A stretch of DNA of 27,066 nucleotides. Origin: JAGPFW01 sp964535155 (GTDB lineage: Bacteria; Patescibacteriota; WWE3; UBA101185; UBA10185). The stretch's first letter is position 1; each line of letters starts with the position of its first letter. The position numbers were made by a program, and so were the translations under genes. Shown piece after piece: positions 14,902 through 21,927 of this stretch. Below the pieces are notes generated by a model. The model saw only the letters and a program-made list of their open reading frames with translations. It did not search any database and was not told the origin of the DNA. The stretch spans positions 1-27,066 of the forward strand of contig CAZHSR010000007.1 of the NCBI GenBank assembly GCA_964535155.1, written 5' to 3'.

Positions 14902-16182
14902 ATGCGTAAGGTAATATTTATAGGTCTTTTGGGACTGCTTATTTTTGGCGGTTATAAATTAGCTCCTATTGTGACAAAAGGCGGTACTTCCAATGAAGAG
15001 ATTATTTCTCCTATAGGACAAAGTTTAGGTTTTGACACTTTGGGAGAAACCGATTCCAAAAAAAGCTACACAGTTTATGGCTATTTACCTTACTGGACAG
15101 TTTCCGAAATAGACAATTTTAGACTGGACTTATTAACCGATATTTCCTACTTTGGAATTGGGCTTGACGCAAAAGGAAATATTGTTAAATCAAAAATTGG
15201 TGAAGAAGGAGAAGAAATTAATCATTCTGGATATTGGGTTTGGAAAAATGAGCCAATATTAAGCAATTTTTTTATAAAAACCAAAAATTTAGGGATTTCC
15301 AATTCCATTTCAGTAATTTCCCATGTTGACGACATTTCTACAGAATTTTTGCTGTGCGAACCTTGTTGGGAAAATTTTTATGAGCAATTAAAACCCGAAA
15401 TGATTTCTATGCAAGTAAAAGATGTAAATTTAAATTTTGAGTACTACAACCTAGTGGAAGAGGAGGTAGCCATGCAATTTACTAAGTTTGCAGAGTTTTT
15501 AAAGCGAAAAATGCGAAAAGATTTTGTAGGAGGAGAAATTGTGGTTACAGCAATGGCAGATTCGGTTATAAATAGTCGCGTACCACATATTCCTTCGATT
15601 TCGAAAGTTGCTGACAAGATTTTTATTATGGCTTATGACTTTCATGTCAAACCAAATGGAAGTGCTGCCCCAGTTTCACCAATGGGAGGGGCAGGGGTTC
15701 ATGCTGGATATGATATTAGGACTATGATTAAGGACTTTTTGACTTATGTTCCGCCTCAAAAACTGATTTTGGGTGTTCCATATTATGGGTTTAATTGGGG
15801 GGAAGAGGTCAAGGAGGAGGAAAAATCTGGGAATTCCAAAGAAAAAGAAGAAGTGAAGGACGCAAATGGAGAGGAAATTTCAGAGGAAAAAGCGGTAAAT
15901 ACATCCATTACACAAACATACTCACAAATAATGGAAAAAGTAGAAAATAATGAGATTAAAGTTCTCTGGGATGAACTTGGGCAAGTCCCCTATTATGAAT
16001 ATGCGGATCCAGATTCGGGTTCAACAAGAAAGGTTTATTTTGAGAATGAGAAGTCTATGCGAGTGAAATATAAAATAGTAAAGGAGTTTGATCTGGCAGG
16101 GATTGGGATCTGGGCATTGGGATATGATACCGACAGACCTGAGTTGTGGGGGGTTTTGGAGGAGGAGTTTTATGGGGAATAA
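14902..16182 (+). CDS. Membrane-anchored GH18-like (chitinase-fold) protein with a degenerate active site
   Basis: 426 residues from ATG 14902. An N-terminal anchor (VIFIGLLGLLIFGGYKLA) is followed by a GH18 barrel starting at YTVYGYLPYWTVSEI. Barrel hallmarks include ISYFGIGLDAKGN, the strand-4 motif, IFIMAYDFHV (MxYD) and KLILGVPYYGFNW. The strand-4 motif is DVNLNFE (residues 174-180). Compared with the family's DxxDxDxE, the Glu is kept, but the two Asp at -4 and -2 are Asn and the one at -7 is Lys. Loss of the -2 Asp usually cripples substrate-assisted catalysis, so this may be a glycan-binding or altered-specificity protein. A charged Glu/Lys-rich insert (about residues 303-335) interrupts the barrel. 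TATAAT lies 6 nt before the ATG, and there is no ribosome-binding site. Confidence 0.88.
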   Translation: MRKVIFIGLLGLLIFGGYKLAPIVTKGGTSNEEIISPIGQSLGFDTLGETDSKKSYTVYGYLPYWTVSEIDNFRLDLLTDISYFGIGLDAKGNIVKSKIGEEGEEINHSGYWVWKNEPILSNFFIKTKNLGISNSISVISHVDDISTEFLLCEPCWENFYEQLKPEMISMQVKDVNLNFEYYNLVEEEVAMQFTKFAEFLKRKMRKDFVGGEIVVTAMADSVINSRVPHIPSISKVADKIFIMAYDFHVKPNGSAAPVSPMGGAGVHAGYDIRTMIKDFLTYVPPQKLILGVPYYGFNWGEEVKEEEKSGNSKEKEEVKDANGEEISEEKAVNTSITQTYSQIMEKVENNEIKVLWDELGQVPYYEYADPDSGSTRKVYFENEKSMRVKYKIVKEFDLAGIGIWALGYDTDRPELWGVLEEEFYGE

Positions 16183-16239
16183 AGAAATAACAATTATGGA
16201 ACTTCGAGTTAAAGAGGTGAAAAAGGATTTAAGGAAAGT

Positions 16240-17277
16240 TTAATCAGCCAAAAAATCTACATCTACCTTCTCGAAAACTGGAGAATCTTCATTGATAATT
16301 TGGGAGCCTGCAATCATAACAGCACCTGCACTAATACCATGAGTTATAAAATTTTGACCATTCCAATAATTACTTAATTTTGCCCTAAAGGATTTACTAA
16401 AAGTATATGGCAACTCTTCTTCAAGAACTATCCCTCTAACTAGCTTTCCTAAAATGTTCTGCAGTTTCTTATTGTCAAGGGTGTCTTCTCCTTTAAAGGC
16501 ACTCTTAACAGAGTCTACAGCTAATGCAATCTCCTCACCCTCCAGGTAACCTAAGCTCTCAAGATATTCTTTGAAAGATTTGCCTAAAATTTCATCTAAA
16601 GAATCAACATTCTCGTCATTTGTACCAAGAGATTCCACTAGTTTCTGATACCTACTAACCGCCATCTCTTGCAAATCTACAGCAACTCTAGAATCAGCAA
16701 CCGCAAGTAATGGAGAAACAAACCATACAGCCCTCCTAAGTGAATCGGGAACATCATCCCTATCGCAGGCCATATAAAAGAAATCCCTTCGCAATAAACG
16801 ATTTCTGGCATGATCCAAAGTTTCATTCAACTGTCGTAAAAAAATCCGTTCTTGACTCACCTGCAAATCAACCTCAATTCCATTAAGTTCAATCCTTCTA
16901 TGCCCAGATAAACCCTTTTCAAGCATTTCTTTAATATCTTCTAGTACTTCTCCTTCTTGAGTATTTTCGAAATGCGTATCGGTACTTTTTCTTTCGTAAA
17001 GGTAGTCGTCTATAGCTACATCCTTATCTCTCAAATCTGCTGAGTGAGGGTTCCCTTTTTTATAAATGAGGAAACAGTCAAGATCCGTGGGTTGCCTAAA
17101 TTCATATGCGGCACTCCCTGACAATACCAGTGTATATCGAGATATACTGCCACTTTCCAACATATCATCTAACTCTCTACGAACTCCAATAAGCGTCCCC
17201 CGCGCCTCCTGATAGGTGAGTTCAGGGGACTTTGGTGACTCCACTGGGATTGACATTTCTGACCCTTCATTTGACAT
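16240..17277 (-). CDS. Nucleotidyltransferase-fold protein of unknown function
   Basis: 345 residues. The N-terminal 30 residues are polar and likely disordered (Ser, Glu, Pro). Then comes a polymerase-beta-type nucleotidyltransferase core: VLSGSAAYEFRQPTDLDCFLI gives the GS and D-x-D elements, and GIEVDLQVSQER supplies a possible third carboxylate. The C-terminal 180 residues are mainly helical (a domain with RRAVWFVSPLLAVAD and KLQNILGKLVRGIVLEEELPY). Its size and helical tail resemble tRNA/sugar nucleotidyltransferase-like proteins more than the small MNT antitoxins, but I do not recognise a specific family. A TAAGAT box lies 8 nt before the ATG. It lies immediately downstream of the IS end at 17323 and faces the GH18-like gene's 3' end. 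Confidence 0.75.
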   Translation of the reverse strand: MSNEGSEMSIPVESPKSPELTYQEARGTLIGVRRELDDMLESGSISRYTLVLSGSAAYEFRQPTDLDCFLIYKKGNPHSADLRDKDVAIDDYLYERKSTDTHFENTQEGEVLEDIKEMLEKGLSGHRRIELNGIEVDLQVSQERIFLRQLNETLDHARNRLLRRDFFYMACDRDDVPDSLRRAVWFVSPLLAVADSRVAVDLQEMAVSRYQKLVESLGTNDENVDSLDEILGKSFKEYLESLGYLEGEEIALAVDSVKSAFKGEDTLDNKKLQNILGKLVRGIVLEEELPYTFSKSFRAKLSNYWNGQNFITHGISAGAVMIAGSQIINEDSPVFEKVDVDFLAD

Positions 17278-17299
17278 ATATTGTTATCTTATCAATAAT

Positions 17300-18367
17300 T
17301 TAACTCTTTGTATAGGTTGCACACATTCTGGACAAAATACCCTTAAAAACTAAATACGAGAGAGGTGTACATTTATTTATACCATGATGAGGTCTTATAG
17401 AGTTATAGAAAATAAGGTATTCACATAATCTAGCGTTAAATTCGTCTGTGTTATCAATAAAATGCAGATTATACTCAACGAACTCATCCTGCACTGTTCT
17501 ATTAAACCTTTCCACATATCCATTTGATTTAGGGGTATTAGGATAAGTAAAGAAATGGGTTATTTCCTTTTGGTTTAAATATTTATCAAACTCGCCCATA
17601 AACTCAAATCCATTATCAGTTTTAATGGCTTTTATAGGGAAAGGAGAGGCATACTCAAGTTTTTGCATAAAATCCAGAGCCATTCTTGATGAGAGGGATT
17701 TATATGTGAAAGCAAAAGCATATCTAGAATAGGTATCTAAAGCTGTAATAATGTATCTTTTTACACCCGCTTCATAGCGGACAATTGTATCCACTTGGAC
17801 AACTTCTCCAGGGGATGTTGTTTTAATTCTAATAGAATGTCTTGATTTAACTTTACCTTTACTAAAAGACTTTCTTTTATGGGTATTAGGGGGAGGGAAT
17901 GTAAGGTTATTATTTTTAATAATTTTTCCAATAGTAGACTCTGAAATAGTAGGTATATTTTTTTGTATACAAAACTCGTCAAGTAGGGGTTTTATCTTGC
18001 TCTTACCAAAGAGATGGTATTTTCTTCTCAAATCAGTAATAAGATGAAGTATTAATGGGTCTACAATCATTCTTCTAGTATTTTTAGGTTTTGTGGCTTT
18101 AGGGATAAGAGAGCTTGGATTATACCCAGAATCTTTGTAAACCTTCTTCCAAGCATAGATAGTAGCTCTACTAACAAGGTAGGCTTCTTTAGTTGCTCTA
18201 GCCCCATATTTGTCAAAAAAATTCATAATTTCTAGCCTTTCTTGTACAATTTGGTTACGGGATATGGTCTTTATATATGATTTGTATGTCATATAATCAT
18301 CATATCCCGGAATTCCCCATCCGATAGTTTTCAATTTAACAGGTCCTGTGCCTTTAATATTTGTCAT
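17300..18367 (-). CDS. DDE transposase with rve integrase core (IS481/IS3-like)
   Basis: 355 residues. The N-terminal helix-turn-helix region (NQIVQERLEIMNFFDKYGA through SRATIYAWKKVYKDSG, residues 38-81) is followed by a second DNA-binding stretch (ISESTIGKIIKNNNL) and a basic linker (THKRKSFSKGKVKSRHS). The integrase core is complete: D193 in VVQVDTIV, D251 in KTDNGFEF and E286 in SNGYVERFNR, a D-D-(34)-E arrangement, followed by LIFYNSIRPHHGI, the K/R-rich tail motif of this superfamily. A single ORF without frameshift points to IS481-type rather than two-ORF IS3. The gene looks intact and could be active. The last dozen residues are encoded in and beyond the left inverted repeat. Confidence 0.93.
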   Translation of the reverse strand: MTNIKGTGPVKLKTIGWGIPGYDDYMTYKSYIKTISRNQIVQERLEIMNFFDKYGARATKEAYLVSRATIYAWKKVYKDSGYNPSSLIPKATKPKNTRRMIVDPLILHLITDLRRKYHLFGKSKIKPLLDEFCIQKNIPTISESTIGKIIKNNNLTFPPPNTHKRKSFSKGKVKSRHSIRIKTTSPGEVVQVDTIVRYEAGVKRYIITALDTYSRYAFAFTYKSLSSRMALDFMQKLEYASPFPIKAIKTDNGFEFMGEFDKYLNQKEITHFFTYPNTPKSNGYVERFNRTVQDEFVEYNLHFIDNTDEFNARLCEYLIFYNSIRPHHGINKCTPLSYLVFKGILSRMCATYTKS

Positions 18368-18397
18368 TATTCTCTAACAGGGATTTGTCCAGTATGT
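17323..18397. mobile_element. Insertion sequence of about 1.08 kb with imperfect inverted repeats
   Basis: The two ends are similar in inverted orientation. Left (17323-17342) reads ACATTCTGGACAAAATACCC. The complement of the right end (18380-18397) reads ACATACTGGACAAATCCC, matching in about 16 positions with one substitution and small indels. They enclose the single transposase gene. Similarity continues weakly outward (AAC and TAT in both), so the true tips may lie 10-15 bp further out. No target duplication is obvious by eye. It sits between the orphan nucleotidyltransferase gene and tRNA-Val. Confidence 0.7.
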
Positions 18398-18451
18398 TTC
18401 GTAACTTATTCACTCTTTTAAAACTGATTATTAGATGAGTGAAAAACTACT

Positions 18452-18528
18452 TGGTGGGCTCTACGGGACTCGAACCTGTGACCTCAGCAATGTGAATGCT
18501 GCGCTCTAACCAGCTGAGCTAAGAGCCC
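18452..18528 (-). tRNA. tRNA-Val (anticodon CAC)
   Basis: Read on the minus strand: acceptor GGGCTCT pairs with AGAGCCC, discriminator A, CCA encoded (18452-18454). The anticodon stem CAGCA/TGCTG has loop TTCACAT, giving CAC. D and T arms are standard (AGCTCAGCTGGTTAGAGC, ACAGGTTCGAGTCCCGT). The IS right end lies about 55 bp downstream of its 3' end. Confidence 0.96.
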
Positions 18529-18602
18529 TTTGTGCAAGTAGAGGCATTATAGCAAATATAGAAACGCCACTTTCGATTAAAATTTTAGACACTCTTCCAA
18601 AC

Positions 18603-18631
18603 TTGAGAAAACCCCCACAAAGTCCTAAACT
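18603..18631 (+). promoter_or_regulatory. Putative sigma70-type promoter of lepB (leaderless start)
   Basis: TTGAGA at 18603-18608, exactly 17 nt, TAAACT at 18626-18631, then 6 nt (tactcc) and ATG 18638. This is the clearest case in the window where a -35 supports the TANNNT-N6-ATG arrangement. Confidence 0.65.
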
Positions 18632-18637
18632 TACTCC

Positions 18638-19198
18638 ATGCCAAAAAACCCAAAAAAGCGGAATGCCCTGCTTGGCTTCATCACAGAATCTCTGGAACTT
18701 ATTCTTATTATTTTCCTAGTTTTTTTGATACTTAACATCTTTTTGGGACAACTCCTTATTGTTACAGGAGATTCCATGTATCCTACCTTAAAAAATGACG
18801 AACAAATTTTGGGCGAAAAACTTTCGGTTGGGTTTGTGGAGCCAAAAAGAGGGGAAATTTTTATTTTTAGGCAACCAGAATCGGGAAAATTGCTAATTAA
18901 ACGGCTCATTGCCCTTCCTAATGAAAAAATTCTAATTTCACAAGGAAATATATATATAAATGGGAATCTTTTAAATGAACCCTATTTAAATGGCATAGAA
19001 ACGCTTTCTGGAGATTACATTAAGGAAGATCAAGAGATTACAGTTCCAGAAGATCATTATCTATTTTTAGGCGATAACAGAGAGAAAAGCCTAGATGGAA
19101 GGGATTGGGGCTTTGTTAGTAAAGAAAATTTGGAGTCAAGGGCATTTGTAGTATATTTCCCAACCGAAAATTTTAGACTGGTAAACAAAAATAAATAA
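18638..19198 (+). CDS. lepB: Signal peptidase I
   Basis: Membrane protease that cuts signal peptides from exported proteins; 186 aa, the compact single-anchor form. A basic N-terminus is followed by one membrane segment (LELILIIFLVFLILNIFLG, about 19-37). The catalytic Ser is in VTGDSMYPTLK and the Lys general base in GKLLIKRLIALPNEK. Box E, GDNREKSLDGRDWGFV, is complete. All catalytic elements are present. The gene is convergent with rpmA, 18 bp apart. A 7-bp AT-only inverted repeat (AAATAAG/CTTATTT, 19193-19222) lies at the junction, too weak to call a terminator. Confidence 0.96.
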   Translation: MPKNPKKRNALLGFITESLELILIIFLVFLILNIFLGQLLIVTGDSMYPTLKNDEQILGEKLSVGFVEPKRGEIFIFRQPESGKLLIKRLIALPNEKILISQGNIYINGNLLNEPYLNGIETLSGDYIKEDQEITVPEDHYLFLGDNREKSLDGRDWGFVSKENLESRAFVVYFPTENFRLVNKNK

Positions 19199-19216
19199 GC
19201 TTACTTGGTTATTTAC

Positions 19217-19495
19217 TTATTTAGAGGAATTTAAAGCTTCTTGTTCAACTACATCCACGGTCTTCTTTTTATTAGTAACATTTCTAAAGTTTACTATTCC
19301 CAAGATTTTTGAATATAAAGTAAAATCCTTGCCTAAAGCCACATTTCTACCTGGGGCTATGGTTTTGCCTCTTTGTCTCACAAGTATCTCACCCGAATTT
19401 ACCATTTGACCATGAGATCTTTTTATTCCAAGTCTTTTTCCGACAACATTTCCTCCCTGACGGGCTGCTGCACCTCCTGATTTTTTATGGGCCAT
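19217..19495 (-). CDS. rpmA: Ribosomal protein bL27
   Basis: 92-residue 50S protein whose N-terminal tail reaches the peptidyl-transferase centre. The start MAHKKSGGAAARQGGN is a recognisable variant of the family tail (MAHKKGxGSSxNGRD), and the body has KRLGIKRSHGQMVNSGEILVRQRGKTIAPGRNVALGKDFTLYSK in canonical order. No N-terminal cleavable extension is present. It is 3 bp after rplU, in the usual rplU-rpmA pair. Confidence 0.97.
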   Translation of the reverse strand: MAHKKSGGAAARQGGNVVGKRLGIKRSHGQMVNSGEILVRQRGKTIAPGRNVALGKDFTLYSKILGIVNFRNVTNKKKTVDVVEQEALNSSK

Positions 19496-19498
19496 ATA

Positions 19499-19813
19499 TT
19501 ATTTATCCTCCTTTTTAGCTTTTACTGTGATTTTTTCAACAACAATAACACTCATAGGTTGCTTATGCCCTTTTGCTCTTCTATAACGGGATTTGGACTT
19601 AAATCTTAAAATTTCGGTCTTTTCATTATAATCGCGCTCTTTGGAAAGCTTTACTGTGACACCAGCAACTTCGGGCTGTCCTACAATAAATTCATCTCCA
19701 TCTCTATAAAATAAAACTTTGGCTTCAGGGGCGTCTTTATATTCCATATGGAATTTTGTTCCCTCTTCTACCATAAATTGTTTACCACCAAGGTCTATAA
19801 CTGCGTATTTCAT
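19499..19813 (-). CDS. rplU: Ribosomal protein bL21
   Basis: 104-residue 50S subunit protein. It begins MKYAVIDLGGKQFMVEEG, matching the family's YAVIxxGGKQYxVxxG, and has KFKSKSRYRRAKGHKQP (written RFKSKSRYRRAKGHKQP here), the rRNA-binding motif of L21, followed by the IVVEKI strand. First gene of rplU-rpmA. A TAAGAT box lies 9 nt before the ATG with TTGCAA 17 nt further upstream, so the leader would be only a few nucleotides long. Confidence 0.97.
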   Translation of the reverse strand: MKYAVIDLGGKQFMVEEGTKFHMEYKDAPEAKVLFYRDGDEFIVGQPEVAGVTVKLSKERDYNEKTEILRFKSKSRYRRAKGHKQPMSVIVVEKITVKAKKEDK

Positions 19814-19822
19814 AACAGGGGA

Positions 19823-19851
19823 ATCTTACAACAAATGCTTTGAGGTTGCAA
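19823..19851 (-). promoter_or_regulatory. Putative promoter of rplU-rpmA
   Basis: Minus strand: TTGCAA (19846-19851), a 17-nt spacer, TAAGAT (19823-19828), then 9 nt to ATG 19813. It lies just downstream of the terminator of the preceding small gene, consistent with a new transcription unit. Confidence 0.5.
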
Positions 19852-19854
19852 TAC

Positions 19855-19893
19855 CCAAGAAAAAGGACTTAACTGCAATTGCAATTAAGTCCT
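19855..19893 (-). terminator. Rho-independent terminator of the 71-aa orphan gene
   Basis: AGGACTTAA pairs with TTAAGTCCT (19864-19872 and 19885-19893). The interior holds TGC/GCA pairs. On the minus strand it is followed by TTTTT. It separates the orphan gene from rplU. Confidence 0.8.
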
Positions 19894-19912
19894 GTTCGGA
19901 CAAAGTACAGGC

Positions 19913-20128
19913 CTAGCCGATTTCAGCGTCATAAAACCAGACTCTGAGCCAACCTGCCTCGGGGTCTTCGACGAGAACATCGCCCTTTGTCTTATCAAAG
20001 CTTGGGTCATTCCATTGTCTCAGTACTGGACCATACTTGACTCCGTTCACCCAAACATTGACATGAAAACTTGTCACAGCAACAACTCGATCAGCCTTAA
20101 CCCAATGAGGGTCATTCTTTGGATACAT
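19913..20128 (-). CDS. Small orphan protein, 71 aa, with its own promoter and terminator
   Basis: I do not recognise the family. The 71 residues are rich in Trp (5), Val and Asp; alternating hydrophobics (VVAVTSFHVNVWVNGVKYG) suggest a small beta-barrel, and the C-terminus is acidic (EDPEAGWLRVWFYDAEIG). No signal peptide or cysteine. It is well supported as a gene. A near-consensus promoter lies upstream, AGGAGG sits 5 nt before the ATG, and a strong terminator follows 20 nt after the stop. By my count the coding sequence is about 47% GC, clearly above the AT-rich conserved neighbours, so recent acquisition is possible. It lies between the RNHCP gene and rplU. Confidence 0.8.
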   Translation of the reverse strand: MYPKNDPHWVKADRVVAVTSFHVNVWVNGVKYGPVLRQWNDPSFDKTKGDVLVEDPEAGWLRVWFYDAEIG

Positions 20129-20165
20129 TTCAACCTCCTAAAGATAATGTGGAAAATACCCTATA

Positions 20166-20194
20166 AGTATAAGGCAAAAGGCCAAAAATGTCAA
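20166..20194 (-). promoter_or_regulatory. Near-consensus sigma70 promoter of the 71-aa orphan gene
   Basis: Minus strand: TTGACA (20189-20194), exactly 17 nt, TATACT (20166-20171). Transcription would start near 20159, leaving a leader of about 30 nt with an AGGAGG site. The -35 overlaps the stop codon of the RNHCP gene. Confidence 0.75.
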
Positions 20195-20490
20195 CGCGGG
20201 TCAGCAACCTCACCGAGTTTTGCCACCTCCTCCAGCGAGTCATCTCCTGCTACCCTATTCCAACGGATGAAGCCACACTTATTACACTTATGCACAAGCA
20301 TTTCTTCGCCGTCCGCTTTGTAAAACCTTCCAATTGGGGGCATTAAACCTCTGCAAATAGCTTCTCTGTCACCTTTTTGCATATCTACATGAGTTGAATA
20401 CAAACAAAAAGGGCAATGATTTCTATTCTTTGTACCAGGGGCTTTTAGTAAAACTTTTTTTCTGCAATTGGCGCAATTAAAAAAGCTCAT
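20191..20490 (-). CDS. RNHCP-domain zinc-ribbon protein
   Basis: 99 residues. The signature RNHCPFCLYSTHVD (residues about 23-36), from which the family takes its name, is present. Three cysteine pairs are visible: CANC near residue 6, CPFC near 26, and HKCNKCG near 68, enough for two zinc ribbons. The region between has CRGLMPPIGRFYKADGEEMLV. Function is unknown for the family; nucleic-acid binding is a reasonable guess. It begins 2 bp after the stop of the PilM/LytR_C gene, so it is likely the last gene of the ftsZ-containing transcript. Its 3' part is GC-richer than the division genes. Confidence 0.9.
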   Translation of the reverse strand: MSFFNCANCRKKVLLKAPGTKNRNHCPFCLYSTHVDMQKGDREAICRGLMPPIGRFYKADGEEMLVHKCNKCGFIRWNRVAGDDSLEEVAKLGEVADPR

Positions 20491-20492
20491 TT

Positions 20493-21852
20493 TTAAATAG
20501 AAGAATTTTTACCTAACCGAATTAACACATTATGCGAATATTCCTCATCTGGGCCAAGTTCATCCAATTCGTCCACAACCTCCACTGGAATTTCCTCTCC
20601 CAAAGCCTCTTTTAACTTATCTTTTAATTCCATTAGATCTTTGGTTATTAAAACTTGGGTCAATTCCAATTGAGTAGGTGCAGTTCCTATACTTTCAACC
20701 TTATATCCTTTTTCTTCCAACAAAGTCTGAGTTCTTCCTGCTGCTCCATTTACTTCGGTGGCATTTTCCACTCTAATTATCAAATCTTCCTTTGTAACTA
20801 CCTTTTTATTTGGATCTTCTTCCCCAACCGAAGGAACTTCCTCAACTGGCTTTTTGGCTTCCGTAGCCTCGCTTAAAACATCTGTTGTGGCAGGAACTAA
20901 GGTTGCAGTATTTTCAGGGCGTCCTTTTAAAAAGAAAAATCCACCAACCAAAACTAGCATTACTGCAACAACAGCAGGAACTAAAGCCTTTGAATGATTC
21001 ACAACTTCTGGAAGAGGCAAAAGATTAAGCATATTTACATGAGAATCTAGCAAGTCGGGCATACCTTTTATAACCTTTAAAACCATGTCATGAACTTCAT
21101 AACCTTCCTCTCCAAAATAACTTTCCTCCTCCAAAATTGGATGCACCTGATACGAACCTCCAATTGTAAAGGAAGCGTTTACTGTATAAACATTTTTAAT
21201 AGGAGTCTTTCGGTTATATAAAGATAATTTTTCCACAAGTTCCGCCAACTCATCATCCGACTTTTCCTCTTCATAAGAGGATGCAAAGTAAACTCCATTT
21301 AGTTCCGACAAAACAACCGAATGTTTATTATCAAAAGTTCCCACAAATATAGCTGGGGCAGAATCCTTTAAAGTCTTTGGTAAAAGCAAAACCCAAGGTA
21401 CAACTGATTTAATTGGCACTCCCCATAAATTTGAAACCTCAATTAAGGCATCCAAATAAACCTTTTTAATTCCCACAAATTGGTAAACAAATGGAGCAAT
21501 TTTTGTATAACTAAAGTAAAGTTCATCCAAAGGAACTGGTGATTTAACAATTGCTTCTGCCGTTAATTGCTCTTCCAAAGAAGAATCTTCGCTTTTACTT
21601 ACTGTTAAAAATGCCAAAATCACATCTTGAGGGTCAACAATAAAATTTAAAGCATTTGGTTTATTTTTNNNNNNNNNNCAAAAGAGAAGAAGAAAGCTCA
21701 ATAAGTTGCTCCGTAAATTTTTCTGTATCTAAAATTTGGGAATCTGAAACTAAACTTGTGGGAAGCTCTTGAGAAAAACCAGCACAAGCATCTGAACTAC
21801 AATAACTAACTTTTAAAATATTTGAATCTAGTGAAATGAGCAGGTCTTTCAT
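20493..21852 (-). CDS. PilM-like domain fused to a LytR C-terminal domain, next to ftsZ (interrupted by an assembly gap)
   Basis: One gene of about 450 residues split by 10 N at 21669-21678, which shift the frame. The N-terminus, KDLLISLDSNILKVSYC, resembles the first strands of actin-like PilM/FtsA ATPases. EEQLTAEAIVKSPVPLDELYFSY and a later beta-rich stretch (PAIFVGTFDNKHSVVLSELNGVYFASSYEEE) also follow the PilM pattern, though typical ATP-binding glycines are not evident. Then one membrane segment (LVPAVVAVMLVLVGGFFFL), a Glu/Thr/Pro-rich linker, and a LytR_C-type domain (DLIIRVENATEVNGAAGRTQ, LEEKGYKVESIG, ending HNVLIRLGK). The predicted topology is actin-like part inside, LytR_C outside. 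It is 75 bp after ftsZ; a TATATT box lies 9 nt before the ATG. Confidence 0.82.
21669..21678. other. Assembly gap (10 N) inside the PilM/LytR_C gene
   Basis: Arbitrary-length gap. The gene's frame differs on either side, so two open frames appear to overlap. They are one gene. Confidence 0.97.
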
Positions 21853-21927
21853 ACAAATATTAATATAACATATCCTTTCTTTTTTTATCTTTCCTAAATT
21901 AGCTTTTTAATATACCGCTCAATCGAA

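Noticed and set aside
16195..16242. A 15-codon ATG-to-TAA frame between the GH18-like gene and the nucleotidyltransferase gene
   Set aside because: Too short, with no ribosome-binding site or -10 box at the fitting distance; it overlaps the 3' end of the opposite gene.
19193..19222. Bidirectional terminator between lepB and rpmA
   Set aside because: Only a 7-bp stem, almost all A-T, with a 16-nt interior; too weak to support.
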